From: Chitinophagaceae bacterium
GTDB taxonomy: Bacteria; Bacteroidota; Bacteroidia; Chitinophagales; Chitinophagaceae
Direction: 5' to 3'
DNA: 33,040 nucleotides
Assembly: GCA_019752295.1 (NCBI GenBank)
Contig: JAIEMK010000076.1
Location: 1-33,040, forward strand
Under the pieces are notes generated by a model, which did no database searches, was not told the origin of the DNA, and saw nothing but the letters and a program-made list of their open reading frames with translations. Below are positions 16,045 through 25,244 of the stretch, piece after piece (positions within the stretch are counted from its first letter, which is position 1; each line of letters begins with the position of its first letter). A program made the translations under genes and the position numbers.

Positions 16045-19000
16045 TCATCTACTAGGATAAGCCTTATTACCTCTTGCATAAAACCAAATGATGCGATTCA
16101 TCTTATCATCATCACCTCCATCAACATCTTTAAACACTTCATTTTTTGATTGTAGAGCAAACTTTTTTGCCTTACCCGATAAGGCATTTATTTCTGGATT
16201 CATTTCATTCAGCGGAACATTATTAGCTAAAGCGGTATAGGTTTTATTGTTTTTAGTTTTTTGGAAACAATCTGTCATCAGTCTTGCACTGGCATCAACG
16301 ATATTCATCGGAGGAAGCCCCAGAATTTGTTCGATAGTGCGTAGCATGGATGTCTGATTATAGTTTGTGGTTACTAGTTTTCCATTGCTGTACGCACTAA
16401 TCACTAAACCCAATGTTCTGTAAGACGAAATATGATCCCATCCACCTTGTGAATCATCTTCGGTAATAAAGATGGCGGTTGAGTCCCAATATTTGCTCTT
16501 GCTAATTGCTTCCACAATTCTGCCCACTGCAAGATCATTGTCTGCAACCATTGCATTTGGTGTAGGAAACCCGGGAGAGGTTCCAGCGCTATGATCGTTT
16601 GGTAAAGAAAGAACCAATAGATTGGGCAAATTATTTTCGGCTTCATAATTTTTCCAATCCTCTAAAAAAATACTAGCTCTTTGCTGATCGGTAAAATTAA
16701 TATTATCGCAATCAGGATAAGTGGCAGAAATAATCGGACGGATCCTTGCAATGCTGCTGCTATTATGCCAATTGGGGTTTATTCCATTTGTATAATCCCG
16801 ATAAAGATCGGCCCACTTGCGTTTCGTATCATACATCGTTTCGCATGCTTCACCATAAATTCGCACCGATTTGCCATGATCCAAAGCCTGATTCCAGATA
16901 AAGCCGTTTTTATTATACACCAGCGCATCTGCCTGACGATGCGGATAACTTCTAAACCATGCTCTTACCATTTTTTCTACATAATCCGAAACCATTCCTG
17001 CGTCTGTCCATTGATGCCCTTCTGCCGATGATTTTCCGGAAGCGTAATAGTCATCCATCCAACCAAACTCTTTGGCGAGTGCATGTTGATTGGGCGTAAC
17101 TTTTTCTCCAAACACACAAAGAGTACTATCGTTCCTACCCCTTGGCAAATCTCCGAATACCTGATCGTAGGTTTTATTTTCTTTAATAATATAAATCACG
17201 TGTTTAAAAACAGAAGGCTCTCCGAGGCGTTCGGGCACCGGCAAAGCAGCAATATTTTCCCTTGGTGCTAATTGCATTTGCTCTACACGGTTTGCTAAAT
17301 TTAATTGAATAACCTGTTGCGTATATATTTCCAAATCTTTTGCATCAGGTATGGGGATGATGCTAACCGATGCAATTTGCTGGTGTATGGTTCTGGCTTT
17401 TTTTCTTGCATCAATTACATTCGATCCGTTCGATTCCAAATTTGTAACAACTAGTAAATTTTTGTAAATTTTTAAGCCGCCGGGAAATGCTTCTGTAGGA
17501 ATAAAACCGGTCACAACAGATTTGCCTCTTCCATTTGTGGCCGCATTCTTGCCGAGTTGTACAACAGCCACCGCATTGTTAAACCCGTTAGCAACATACA
17601 AAATATTGTCATTTAATTCCAGCGCATTGGGTGTACTTCCTGGCAAACTGTCTTTAGCAGCGAGTAAACCAACCGCAATTGTTTCAATGAGTTTATTTGT
17701 TTTGGTTTGAATAACAGAAATTTGATCACTCGAACCGTTTGAAACATAAATATACTTTCCATCTTCAGAACACTTAATGGCATTGGGGTGTAGACCAACA
17801 TTCATCTCCGAAATTATTTTTCCGTTGTTCTGCTCAAACACCGATACAGTGCCCGTTGCTGTTGCACCAGTTCGTGGATCGGTGTACGCAAGCCCCCAAG
17901 GCACACCTGCTCTTTCTTTAGTACTATCTGTAGCAATGCTTCCTGCCCAATTGCTAACATAAATTTTGTTATTTGCTACTGCAATACCATAAGGCGCATT
18001 GCCGGTATTCGATTTCCAAACGATTGATTTTTCGGCCCATCTTATTTTTAGTAATTCGTTATTGCCATTGAGCACTGCATAAATAAACCATTCTCCATTT
18101 TCTTGTTTTACCGCCAGATCATTTGGTAAAGCGTTATGTGCAGGCGCTCTTTTTTCGATGGCAATGTCTGATATATTTTTAAACCCATCAGCCCATTCGG
18201 CAATCATGATGGCGGCATTGGGTTTATTCAATTCCGATGCACTCCATAACACATATGTTTTACCATCCAATTCAAAAGCTTTGATACCCGAATAAGTGCT
18301 GACAAAATTTTTATAACGCGATATATCTGTGTAAGTCCATCTGTCAATTATTTTATTTTCTAACACATTTAAAGCTACTATCCCATAACGATCTTCTACA
18401 ACCATCAATCCCTTCTCGGATAATTTTGTAATATCCAATGCATGATTTTCTAAATCCGGTTTTCCAAATCGAATAACTTCGCCGGCCGATTGAATGATCC
18501 TGTTAAAGGGCATCAGGTGTTGCTCTTTATTTTGTTCTAAAAGAAAGTCAGATAGATTTGTAAGATGATCTGTGTTAATGAAATCGACTTTAAATTCTAT
18601 CATTTTCTCCCAAGCCACAGCATAGTCGGGAACAGCCCAAAAACGAACTTTTTTATTTGCTTCGTGCGCATGATTAATTTGTCGAATGATATTTTCACGC
18701 TCTTCCGTTGTAATCTCTAAGGGATATTTCTTTTTCACCCAATCACTGAAATCGTCGCTGAGTAAAGCAATTTTCGACAAAGCTTCTTTAGAGTAATTCT
18801 CTTTCAGCCTTCCGTCGAACCAAATAAATTCCGGGTATTTCAAAAAATCTTTTGGATCAGGTCTGTTACCCGAAATGGCAATGGTTATTTTTTTGTTTTG
18901 AATAATGGATGGATATTTTTTTAAAACTTCTATCAGGGCTTTTAAAGTGGGTACTGCATCCGTCTTCTGATCGATTAGTAATTGAATCGTTCTGCTATGA

Positions 19001-19359
19001 TCGCTATACGGATAACCATTATTTCTTTTAATAAAATCTGCAAGCGGATCCAAATATAATTTTTCGAGGTTGCGATCTGCCGAAACATCTTTAGCATCAT
19101 GCCCCACCAATATTTTTCCGTTTACCAAATGAATGTCGGCTTCAATGGACCCGAACTTTTCCTGATAAGCCAAATAAAATGGCTGTGCCTGCTCGTAGTC
19201 GTTGTGTGAATGAGCATTTGCAGTGCTATACATTGCTGGTTGTGCATTCACCAAAACAGTACAACTAATGCTTGCAAAAAATAATGCTAAAAAATAGGAG
19301 CGCATAAATAAAAGTATCATGGTGACTAATAATAGTAAAGTTATTGAGTGATTTTTCAT
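16045..19359 (-). CDS. Three-domain secreted phosphoesterase: PLC/GDPD-like + beta-propeller + alkaline phosphatase-like
   Basis: 1104 aa with an N-terminal signal ending near NAQ (residue 40); Met19 at 19305 is an alternative start. Residues 47-278 form a PI-PLC/GDPD-like TIM barrel: AHSHNDYEQ (H50, H52, D54), EADIHLVNG (E73, D75) and GHD (H87, D88). Residues about 310-690 are a YVTN/YncE-type beta-propeller with repeats such as HPNAIKCSEDGKYIYVSNGSSDQISVI. Residues about 718-1060 are an AcpA/PLC-type alkaline-phosphatase-superfamily domain: IIKENKTYDQVFGD, GHQWTDAG, NDHSAGTSPG and ITEDDSQGGWDH. The last two domains together are a known architecture; the added N-terminal domain is the unusual part. 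It is divergent from susC, 260 bases away. A role in stepwise release of phosphate from phosphodiesters is inference. Confidence 0.88.
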   Translation of the reverse strand: MKNHSITLLLLVTMILLFMRSYFLALFFASISCTVLVNAQPAMYSTANAHSHNDYEQAQPFYLAYQEKFGSIEADIHLVNGKILVGHDAKDVSADRNLEKLYLDPLADFIKRNNGYPYSDHSRTIQLLIDQKTDAVPTLKALIEVLKKYPSIIQNKKITIAISGNRPDPKDFLKYPEFIWFDGRLKENYSKEALSKIALLSDDFSDWVKKKYPLEITTEERENIIRQINHAHEANKKVRFWAVPDYAVAWEKMIEFKVDFINTDHLTNLSDFLLEQNKEQHLMPFNRIIQSAGEVIRFGKPDLENHALDITKLSEKGLMVVEDRYGIVALNVLENKIIDRWTYTDISRYKNFVSTYSGIKAFELDGKTYVLWSASELNKPNAAIMIAEWADGFKNISDIAIEKRAPAHNALPNDLAVKQENGEWFIYAVLNGNNELLKIRWAEKSIVWKSNTGNAPYGIAVANNKIYVSNWAGSIATDSTKERAGVPWGLAYTDPRTGATATGTVSVFEQNNGKIISEMNVGLHPNAIKCSEDGKYIYVSNGSSDQISVIQTKTNKLIETIAVGLLAAKDSLPGSTPNALELNDNILYVANGFNNAVAVVQLGKNAATNGRGKSVVTGFIPTEAFPGGLKIYKNLLVVTNLESNGSNVIDARKKARTIHQQIASVSIIPIPDAKDLEIYTQQVIQLNLANRVEQMQLAPRENIAALPVPERLGEPSVFKHVIYIIKENKTYDQVFGDLPRGRNDSTLCVFGEKVTPNQHALAKEFGWMDDYYASGKSSAEGHQWTDAGMVSDYVEKMVRAWFRSYPHRQADALVYNKNGFIWNQALDHGKSVRIYGEACETMYDTKRKWADLYRDYTNGINPNWHNSSSIARIRPIISATYPDCDNINFTDQQRASIFLEDWKNYEAENNLPNLLVLSLPNDHSAGTSPGFPTPNAMVADNDLAVGRIVEAISKSKYWDSTAIFITEDDSQGGWDHISSYRTLGLVISAYSNGKLVTTNYNQTSMLRTIEQILGLPPMNIVDASARLMTDCFQKTKNNKTYTALANNVPLNEMNPEINALSGKAKKFALQSKNEVFKDVDGGDDDKMNRIIWFYARGNKAYPSR

Positions 19360-19383
19360 TTGAGATTATTTATTTAAAAACTT

Positions 19384-19413
19384 ATTAAATGCCTGATTTT
19401 ACTGGTATTTAAT
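19384..19413. promoter_or_regulatory. Inverted repeat upstream of the phosphoesterase gene
   Basis: ATTAAATGCC at 19384-19393 and GGTATTTAAT at 19404-19413 form a 9-of-10 inverted repeat 25 bases from the minus-strand start at 19359. It could be an operator or a hairpin in the leader. Function unknown. Confidence 0.35.
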
Positions 19414-19464
19414 GGCTCAAAGAATTCTGCTGCAGAAGATTTATTAATTAATTAAGAAGAAAGT

Positions 19465-19480
19465 GTAACCGAATGGTTAC
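19465..19480. promoter_or_regulatory. GTAACC-n4-GGTTAC palindrome in the divergent intergenic region
   Basis: A perfect 6-base inverted repeat spaced by GAAT, near the middle of the 260-base gap between the phosphoesterase and susC-like genes. It has the size and place of a dimeric regulator's operator acting on both directions. No dedicated regulator gene is seen nearby. Confidence 0.35.
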
Positions 19481-19530
19481 TGCATCATTACCAGTTTGTT
19501 AATTCAATTCAATGGCTTCTCTTTCAAAAA

Positions 19531-19560
19531 CCTTAACAATAGTTTCGCTCTTCCTTAACG
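19531..19560 (+). promoter_or_regulatory. CCTTAAC direct repeat upstream of susC homolog
   Basis: CCTTAACA at 19531-19538 and CCTTAACG at 19553-19560 are 22 bases apart, about two helical turns, 60 to 90 bases before the susC-like start. Related TTAAC/GTAAC motifs form a larger array before the other TonB-dependent receptor gene at 28939. Possibly activator sites; unproven. Confidence 0.3.
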
Positions 19561-19619
19561 AATTGAGGATTTCGGAAAGGCTGTAGTAAACCGTTTATTT
19601 ATCATCAAAAAAAATAAAA

Positions 19620-22600
19620 ATGAGATTGAGATTAACTATCAATTTTCTGAGCACAATGCTGGTCATGGCATTGGCTTTGGGGAATCTGAGCGCTTTTGCG
19701 CAAACCCAGAAAATCTCTGGTAAAATTTTAACCAAATCAGGTTTGGGAATCTCTGGCGCAGTTGTACGCGTTAAAGAATCAAATTTTAGAACTACAACCG
19801 ATGAGGCCGGTGCTTTTACGGTTCAGGCCGACAATAAATCCACGCTGGTTATATCTTCACTAGGATTTATTACTATTGAAAAGAAAATAACAGGCGACCA
19901 AGTTTCTGTAGTGTTGGCCGACGATCCTGCATTGTTAACCGATGTGGTAGTTACTGCTTATGGCATTAAAAAAGAGCAGAAGAGAGTGGGTTATTCTACT
20001 TCAGTTGTTAAGGGATCGGACGTAAATAAAGTAAGAGATGCGAATCCTCTGAATGCTTTGGCAGGTAAAGTTGCCGGCTTATCAGTGGGCGCTAATGCTG
20101 AGATGTTGGGCCGCCCCGAATTAGTATTGCGCGGCAGCACCGATTTATTATTTGTGGTGGATGGAGTACCAGTTAATACTGATACTTGGAATATCAGTCC
20201 TGATGATATAGAAACTTATACGGTGCTGAAAGGTACTAACGCATCTGCATTGTATGGTTTCCGTGGCTTGAATGGGGCAATTGTTATTACTACTAAAAGA
20301 GGTACTAAAGATAAAAAAGGATGGACTGTTGATGTTAATAGTAGCAACATGTTCCAGAAGGGTTTCTTAACTGTTCCTGAAAGTCAAACTGAATATGGTC
20401 GCGGTAAAACTTTCCAATACGATTACGGTAACAGACTATACGATAACGCCCAGCGTTTACAGGAGTATGGACCTCGTTTTGAAGGCCAGCCGGTTCGCCA
20501 GTTCGATAGCCCTTTCGATCCGGTAACGGGTATTAGAACGCCAACTCCATGGACAGCCCGCGGTGCGAATAACTTCAACAAATTCATGGAAACTGGTTTA
20601 GTCTCTACTAATAACGTGTCGCTTTCTGCATCTGGTGATAGATATGATATTAGAATGTCTGTGTCGCATATGTATCAGAAAGGTGTTGCTCCGAACACAA
20701 AATTAAATGCAGATAATTTTAATTTAAATGCCGGTTACAATATCACTTCTAAATTAAAGGTAGAAGCTAGTTTGAATTTGAACCAACAATATTCTCCTAA
20801 CATTCCCGATGTAAACTACGGACCTAATTCATACATCTACATGTTTAAAGTATATGGCTCATCTGACTATAATATTGATGATCTGAAAGACATTTACAAA
20901 GCACCTCAGGGTGTGCCGGGTTTGATGCAGTATGCACAAGAATATGGTAGAGAAAATAGCGCTTGGTTTATGGCTAAGCAATGGTTGCGTAGTCATGATA
21001 AAACGGATATCTATGGTTATGTAAAAGCTTCTTACAAAATCAATGATAATTTAAACATCAGCTTACGTTCTCAGTTAACTACTTGGAACCAGACAAGAAC
21101 TGAAAAAGTTCCGGCAGGTGCTAACTTGCAAACATACACTCCATGGTGGTATTTTGGTTGGTACGGTGATTATCATGAAGACAAACGGAATTTGATGGAG
21201 AACAACACTGATTTGATTTTGAATTTCGATAAGAAGATCAGCAACTGGACGATTAGCGCTTTGGCCGGTGGATCTGAGCGTTCTTTCAAATACAATTCAT
21301 TCTGGGGTACTACAAAAGCTTTAGCTATTCCTGGTTTGTACACTTTGTCGAACTCAAAAGATGCTGCCCTCTCTTATACTTGGGGCTCTAGAATGCAGGT
21401 GTACAGTGCATTCTACAGTTTAGACTTTACCTATAAAAATTACTTTACTTTGTCTCACACGGGTCGAGTAGATAAACTTTCTACACTGGCAGATGGTAAT
21501 AATGCATTTTATTATCCTTCGGCTTCTGCAAGTACAGTGTTGACAGACTATTTAAATTTGCCTAAGCTGATTTCATTTATGAAAATCCGCGCTTCTTATG
21601 CCGATGTGAAAGGAGGATTAACACAATCTGCCATTCCTTCTGCATTTACTCAGGTTACCGGAAAAAGCACGAATGGTGGTTTATTGGGATATGGATCTGA
21701 TTTGTATTCTTCTTATGATGGACCTTCTTATACTAATCAGAATGCGTACGCAATTACAAGCTATTATAACGGATCTGCTTCGGTAGATTTTTCAAGTACT
21801 ATTGCAAATCCTTCTCTGAAGCCTTTTAACAGAACTACTTTTGAAACAGGTTTGGATATGAAGTTTTTGAAAAATAGAATTGGATTCGATTTCACCTATT
21901 TCCAGAGTATCAACGGACCACAAATCTATGCATTGAACGTGGCTCCTTCAACTAGTTATGGCGCACAGAATGTAAATGGTATCACTACCAAGAAACAGGG
22001 TTTTGAATTTTCATTGAGTGGATCTCCTTTAAAAAGTGCTAACGGATTAAACTGGGATATCAACGCAAACATAGCTACGTTTAAAGAAACTTTACAGTCG
22101 ATTTATGGAAGTGAAACGGTATTAGGATTGAACGGACACAACTATAAAGTTGGCGAAAGAATGGATGCTTATTACGGTGCGGCATTTGTGCGCGATGGTT
22201 CTAACAATATTATTTATAGCGGTGGCTTACCACTACGTGCTCCATCAAATATCAGCAACAACGCATTCCTGGGTAACCTGAATCCCGATTATACTTTCGG
22301 TATCAACAACAAGTTTGGATTTAAGAACTGGACTTTAAGCTTCCAGTTTGATGGTAGAATCGGTGGTAAGATCTATGATGAGATTTATAAAGATGGCATG
22401 AATGGTGGTACTTCAATTGAAAGCGCTTCAGGTGCGTTTGGTGCGGCTCGTTTAGCTGAGTGGCAAACTACCAGCCTTGGTACAGTTGCTCCAACTCCAA
22501 AATATATCGCTGACGGAGTTACTATCACCGGAGGTACACCGGTATATGCAGGTGGACAAATTACCAACCTGAAAGATTTGACTTTTGCACCAAATGCAAC

Positions 22601-22925
22601 AGCTTCAACTGTACAAAACTTTATCTCTTCAGGTATTGGTAACGTTACTGAATACTGGATGATCGATCGTTCATACGTGAAGCTTCGTGAGGTTAGTTTT
22701 GGTTATACTTTCCCTGCTAAAATGTTAGGAAATAATAAACTAATCAAATCGGCTTCTATTTCTTTTGTTGGAAGAAACTTATTATACTTCGCTGCAAGAA
22801 AAGATTTCGATATCGATCAGTTTACCTCTGGTTATAATGATTCAAACAGATCCTTAAATAAGGGAGATGCTTTACAAAGTGTTACTACAAGAAACTTTGG
22901 TTTTAACCTAAACCTTTCTTTCTAA
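19620..22925 (+). CDS. SusC/RagA-type TonB-linked outer membrane transporter
   Basis: 1101 aa. Signal peptide ends at AFAQ (about residue 28). A carboxypeptidase-D regulatory-like domain covers about 31-105 (GKILTKSGLGISGAVVRVKE). The TonB-box-like DVVVTAYGIKKEQKR near 110 leads into the SusC-type plug, with NPLNALAGKVAGLSV, VLRGSTDLLFVVDGVPV and LKGTNASALYGFRGLNGAIVIT. The rest is a 22-strand barrel ending in aromatic FNLNLSF. It moves a SusD-captured ligand across the outer membrane using TonB energy. The susD partner follows after 24 bases. The neighbouring phosphoesterases suggest a phosphorylated ligand rather than a glycan; no glycoside hydrolase is present. Confidence 0.96.
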   Translation: MRLRLTINFLSTMLVMALALGNLSAFAQTQKISGKILTKSGLGISGAVVRVKESNFRTTTDEAGAFTVQADNKSTLVISSLGFITIEKKITGDQVSVVLADDPALLTDVVVTAYGIKKEQKRVGYSTSVVKGSDVNKVRDANPLNALAGKVAGLSVGANAEMLGRPELVLRGSTDLLFVVDGVPVNTDTWNISPDDIETYTVLKGTNASALYGFRGLNGAIVITTKRGTKDKKGWTVDVNSSNMFQKGFLTVPESQTEYGRGKTFQYDYGNRLYDNAQRLQEYGPRFEGQPVRQFDSPFDPVTGIRTPTPWTARGANNFNKFMETGLVSTNNVSLSASGDRYDIRMSVSHMYQKGVAPNTKLNADNFNLNAGYNITSKLKVEASLNLNQQYSPNIPDVNYGPNSYIYMFKVYGSSDYNIDDLKDIYKAPQGVPGLMQYAQEYGRENSAWFMAKQWLRSHDKTDIYGYVKASYKINDNLNISLRSQLTTWNQTRTEKVPAGANLQTYTPWWYFGWYGDYHEDKRNLMENNTDLILNFDKKISNWTISALAGGSERSFKYNSFWGTTKALAIPGLYTLSNSKDAALSYTWGSRMQVYSAFYSLDFTYKNYFTLSHTGRVDKLSTLADGNNAFYYPSASASTVLTDYLNLPKLISFMKIRASYADVKGGLTQSAIPSAFTQVTGKSTNGGLLGYGSDLYSSYDGPSYTNQNAYAITSYYNGSASVDFSSTIANPSLKPFNRTTFETGLDMKFLKNRIGFDFTYFQSINGPQIYALNVAPSTSYGAQNVNGITTKKQGFEFSLSGSPLKSANGLNWDINANIATFKETLQSIYGSETVLGLNGHNYKVGERMDAYYGAAFVRDGSNNIIYSGGLPLRAPSNISNNAFLGNLNPDYTFGINNKFGFKNWTLSFQFDGRIGGKIYDEIYKDGMNGGTSIESASGAFGAARLAEWQTTSLGTVAPTPKYIADGVTITGGTPVYAGGQITNLKDLTFAPNATASTVQNFISSGIGNVTEYWMIDRSYVKLREVSFGYTFPAKMLGNNKLIKSASISFVGRNLLYFAARKDFDIDQFTSGYNDSNRSLNKGDALQSVTTRNFGFNLNLSF

Positions 22926-22949
22926 TTAAACATCCAAAAATTCATTGTT

Positions 22950-24548
22950 ATGAAAAATAAATTATTTATACCGGCATTGGCAATCATCTTCGCGAGCTTA
23001 GTTTTTACTGCTTGTCAGAAAGGAGATTTATTGTCGAACCCAAATGTGGCTGCAGAAAATTCAACTGTACCTGCATCTCTGATCCTGAATCACATCACTT
23101 CAACTTTGCAAAGAGGTGAAGATCCGATCATCGCTGATGTTTGGAAGCATAACCAAAATATTGTTTCTAATTATCAATACTATTTCGGATTAAATTTTTA
23201 TAACTGGTCTAATACCGGTCATACCTATGATATTGTTAGATATTGTAACAAAATGGAAGAGCAGGCATTTAAACAATACAATAACAAAACCAATGCTTAT
23301 TATGCTTTGAGTAAGTTTTTTAAAGCACATTCATTTGTTTGGTTGTCCGAAAGAGTAGGAGATATCCCAATGTATCAGGCAGGAGATCCAAATGTTTTGC
23401 AGCCTGCATATGATTCACAAAAAGAGGTTTTCAAAAATGCATTAAACCTCTTGGATACCGCAAATAATATTTTGGGAGCATTGATTTCTACCGCAAATGC
23501 AAATACCAAACTGGATGCTGCCGGTGATATTTATGCATTAAGTTATTCTCAGTGGCAAAAAGTAATTAACACTTACAAATTGCGTGTATTAATTTCTTTG
23601 AGCAAACGTGCTGATGATAATGCAGATTTGAATGTGAAAGCACAATTTGCTGCAATCATCGCTAACCCTGCAAAATATCCTATCATGACTTCTAATTCTG
23701 ATAATATGCAGTATGTGTATAATTCTGCGTATAATCAGTACCCAATCAATAGGGCGGGCTATGTTCCTTACGGATACGCAGCAAATCCAAGCAAAACTTT
23801 AATAGACCTCTTAACTGTAAATCAAGATCCCAGACTTTTTGCTTTTGCAGTTCCAGCTCCGGCACAATTAGCTGCCGGTAAAGCTGTAGGCGATTTTAGT
23901 GCATACATTGGGTCAGATGTGAATCTTTCTCAAGCAACTTTGAGTAATAACTCTACTGCAGGTCAGTATTCATTTCTGAACTGGAACAGATACTTTTCTT
24001 CGGCTGCCGGTGCTAACTGCGAGCCATACATTTTCTTAGGGTATCCCGAAATGTGTTTCAATATTGCAGAAGCTGCCAATCGTGGCTGGGTTACCGGTAT
24101 CAATGCGGTTGACTGGTATTTAAAAGGCATCAATGCTTCAATGGGTGTTTATAAATTAACACAGGGACAAACTTTTACTATCGGAAACCTAGATGGCACA
24201 AAACCTAATATGGGTTCAACAACAATCGACATTGCCGGGTTCCTAGCACAACCTGGTGTGGTTTATGCAGGTGATAATGCCACTGGACTAAATCAAATTC
24301 TAACGCAGAAATATGTGGCATTCTTTAGTAATTCCGGATATCAGGCTTTCTACAATCAGCGTAGAACGGGCGTTCCAGCCTTTGCACAGGGTGGTATCGG
24401 TATCGGAACTCCTAACAATCTAATTCCTGTTCGTTGGTTATATCCTCAGGATGAAATCAACTACAACAATGCCAATTATACATCTGCAGTTACTGCTCAG
24501 TACGGCGGTTCTGATAATGTGAACGCGAAAATGTGGTTAATTAAATAG
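22950..24548 (+). CDS. SusD/RagB-family surface lipoprotein
   Basis: 532 aa with lipobox FTAC (Cys22), so it should be lipidated and displayed on the surface as the lid of the SusC channel. The order of TPR-like helices is typical of the SusD-like_2 type: HKNQNI-like start, YYALSKFFKAHSFVWLSERVGDIPMYQ near 115, YPEMCFNIAEAANRGW near 365, and the end RWLYPQDEINYNNANY. It is co-transcribed with the susC homolog and closed by a strong terminator 15 bases after its stop. The ligand cannot be derived from sequence. Confidence 0.95.
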   Translation: MKNKLFIPALAIIFASLVFTACQKGDLLSNPNVAAENSTVPASLILNHITSTLQRGEDPIIADVWKHNQNIVSNYQYYFGLNFYNWSNTGHTYDIVRYCNKMEEQAFKQYNNKTNAYYALSKFFKAHSFVWLSERVGDIPMYQAGDPNVLQPAYDSQKEVFKNALNLLDTANNILGALISTANANTKLDAAGDIYALSYSQWQKVINTYKLRVLISLSKRADDNADLNVKAQFAAIIANPAKYPIMTSNSDNMQYVYNSAYNQYPINRAGYVPYGYAANPSKTLIDLLTVNQDPRLFAFAVPAPAQLAAGKAVGDFSAYIGSDVNLSQATLSNNSTAGQYSFLNWNRYFSSAAGANCEPYIFLGYPEMCFNIAEAANRGWVTGINAVDWYLKGINASMGVYKLTQGQTFTIGNLDGTKPNMGSTTIDIAGFLAQPGVVYAGDNATGLNQILTQKYVAFFSNSGYQAFYNQRRTGVPAFAQGGIGIGTPNNLIPVRWLYPQDEINYNNANYTSAVTAQYGGSDNVNAKMWLIK

Positions 24549-24562
24549 TAGCAGTTTAATAT

Positions 24563-24600
24563 TTAAAAGGTCCCCCCGAGCACTCGGGGGGACCTTTTAA
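24563..24600. terminator. Strong hairpin terminator after susD homolog
   Basis: TTAAAAGGTCCCCCCGAG pairs with CTCGGGGGGACCTTTTAA as an 18-base perfect inverted repeat around a two-base centre, with a T-rich 3' arm. It separates the SusCD pair from the two downstream phosphatase-like genes, which would get less transcript or have their own promoter. Confidence 0.85.
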
Positions 24601-24634
24601 TGATATCAATCTTCCTAATAATAAAGCTATCAAA

Positions 24635-25165
24635 ATGCAAAAGTTTTTTTTATTTACTGTTCTGTTATTTCCCCTATTTGCAATCTGTCAAATTGCAGAT
24701 AGTACAAAACGAGAAGTGAAATTGCAAGGCGCCATTAATTTCAGAGATATTGGCGGGTACAAAACGAAGGATGGAAAAACAGTGCAGTGGGGAAAGATTT
24801 ATCGCTCTGCAGAAATTAACCGTTTAACAGCAGAAGATCTTGATAAGTTAGAAAGACTAAATATTCATTATGTACTCGATTTTAGAGGCCCCTCTGAAGT
24901 AGCTGCAGGTCCCGATAAAGTTCCGAATAATGCTATCCGAATTTCTTTACCTGCAGGCTCAGAAGAAGTGGGTGACAGATCGAAGATGTTTAAGCAAATG
25001 AGCACGGCCGTAGTGGATGAAGTGATTGGCGTAAAAGCCGCATATATAAAAGCTACTTTTCAGGCAATCGTCAATAAATACGGATCAGTAGATAAATTTC
25101 TCAAAACAGAAATGGGTTTAAATAAATCTGCGCTTCGAAAATTAAAGAAAAAGTACCTTATCTAG
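24635..25165 (+). CDS. Tyrosine-phosphatase-family protein (Y_phosphatase3-like) lacking the catalytic loop
   Basis: 176 aa, exported (signal about 1-19, FPLFAICQ). The N-terminal half matches the family: INFRDIGGYKTKDGKTVQWGKIYRSAE at 34-60 and VLDFRGPSEVAAGPDKVP at 80-97. The C-terminal half also matches: VKAAYIKATFQAIVNKYGSVDKFL at 133-156 and MGLNKSALRKLKKKYL. The middle, where family members carry HCxxGKDRTG, is missing: residues 122-132 join the two halves directly. The only cysteine is Cys18 in the signal peptide, so no catalytic nucleophile exists. Family members are about 250-270 aa, so roughly 75-80 residues are absent with the frame kept. It may be a recent deletion or a ligand-binding pseudophosphatase. 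Confidence 0.8.
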   Translation: MQKFFLFTVLLFPLFAICQIADSTKREVKLQGAINFRDIGGYKTKDGKTVQWGKIYRSAEINRLTAEDLDKLERLNIHYVLDFRGPSEVAAGPDKVPNNAIRISLPAGSEEVGDRSKMFKQMSTAVVDEVIGVKAAYIKATFQAIVNKYGSVDKFLKTEMGLNKSALRKLKKKYLI

Positions 25166-25244
25166 GTTTACATTCCATAACGATAAATTAATGAGTGCTT
25201 AACATTCATGATAGCTTGAATGGTTTCTTTTGCAAAACATCAGC

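Noticed and set aside
24998..25244. Frameshift as the explanation for the missing phosphatase motif
   Set aside because: No HCxxGKDRTG-coding stretch is seen in any frame between the two halves or before the next gene, and the C-terminal family motif is in the same frame, so a deletion fits better.
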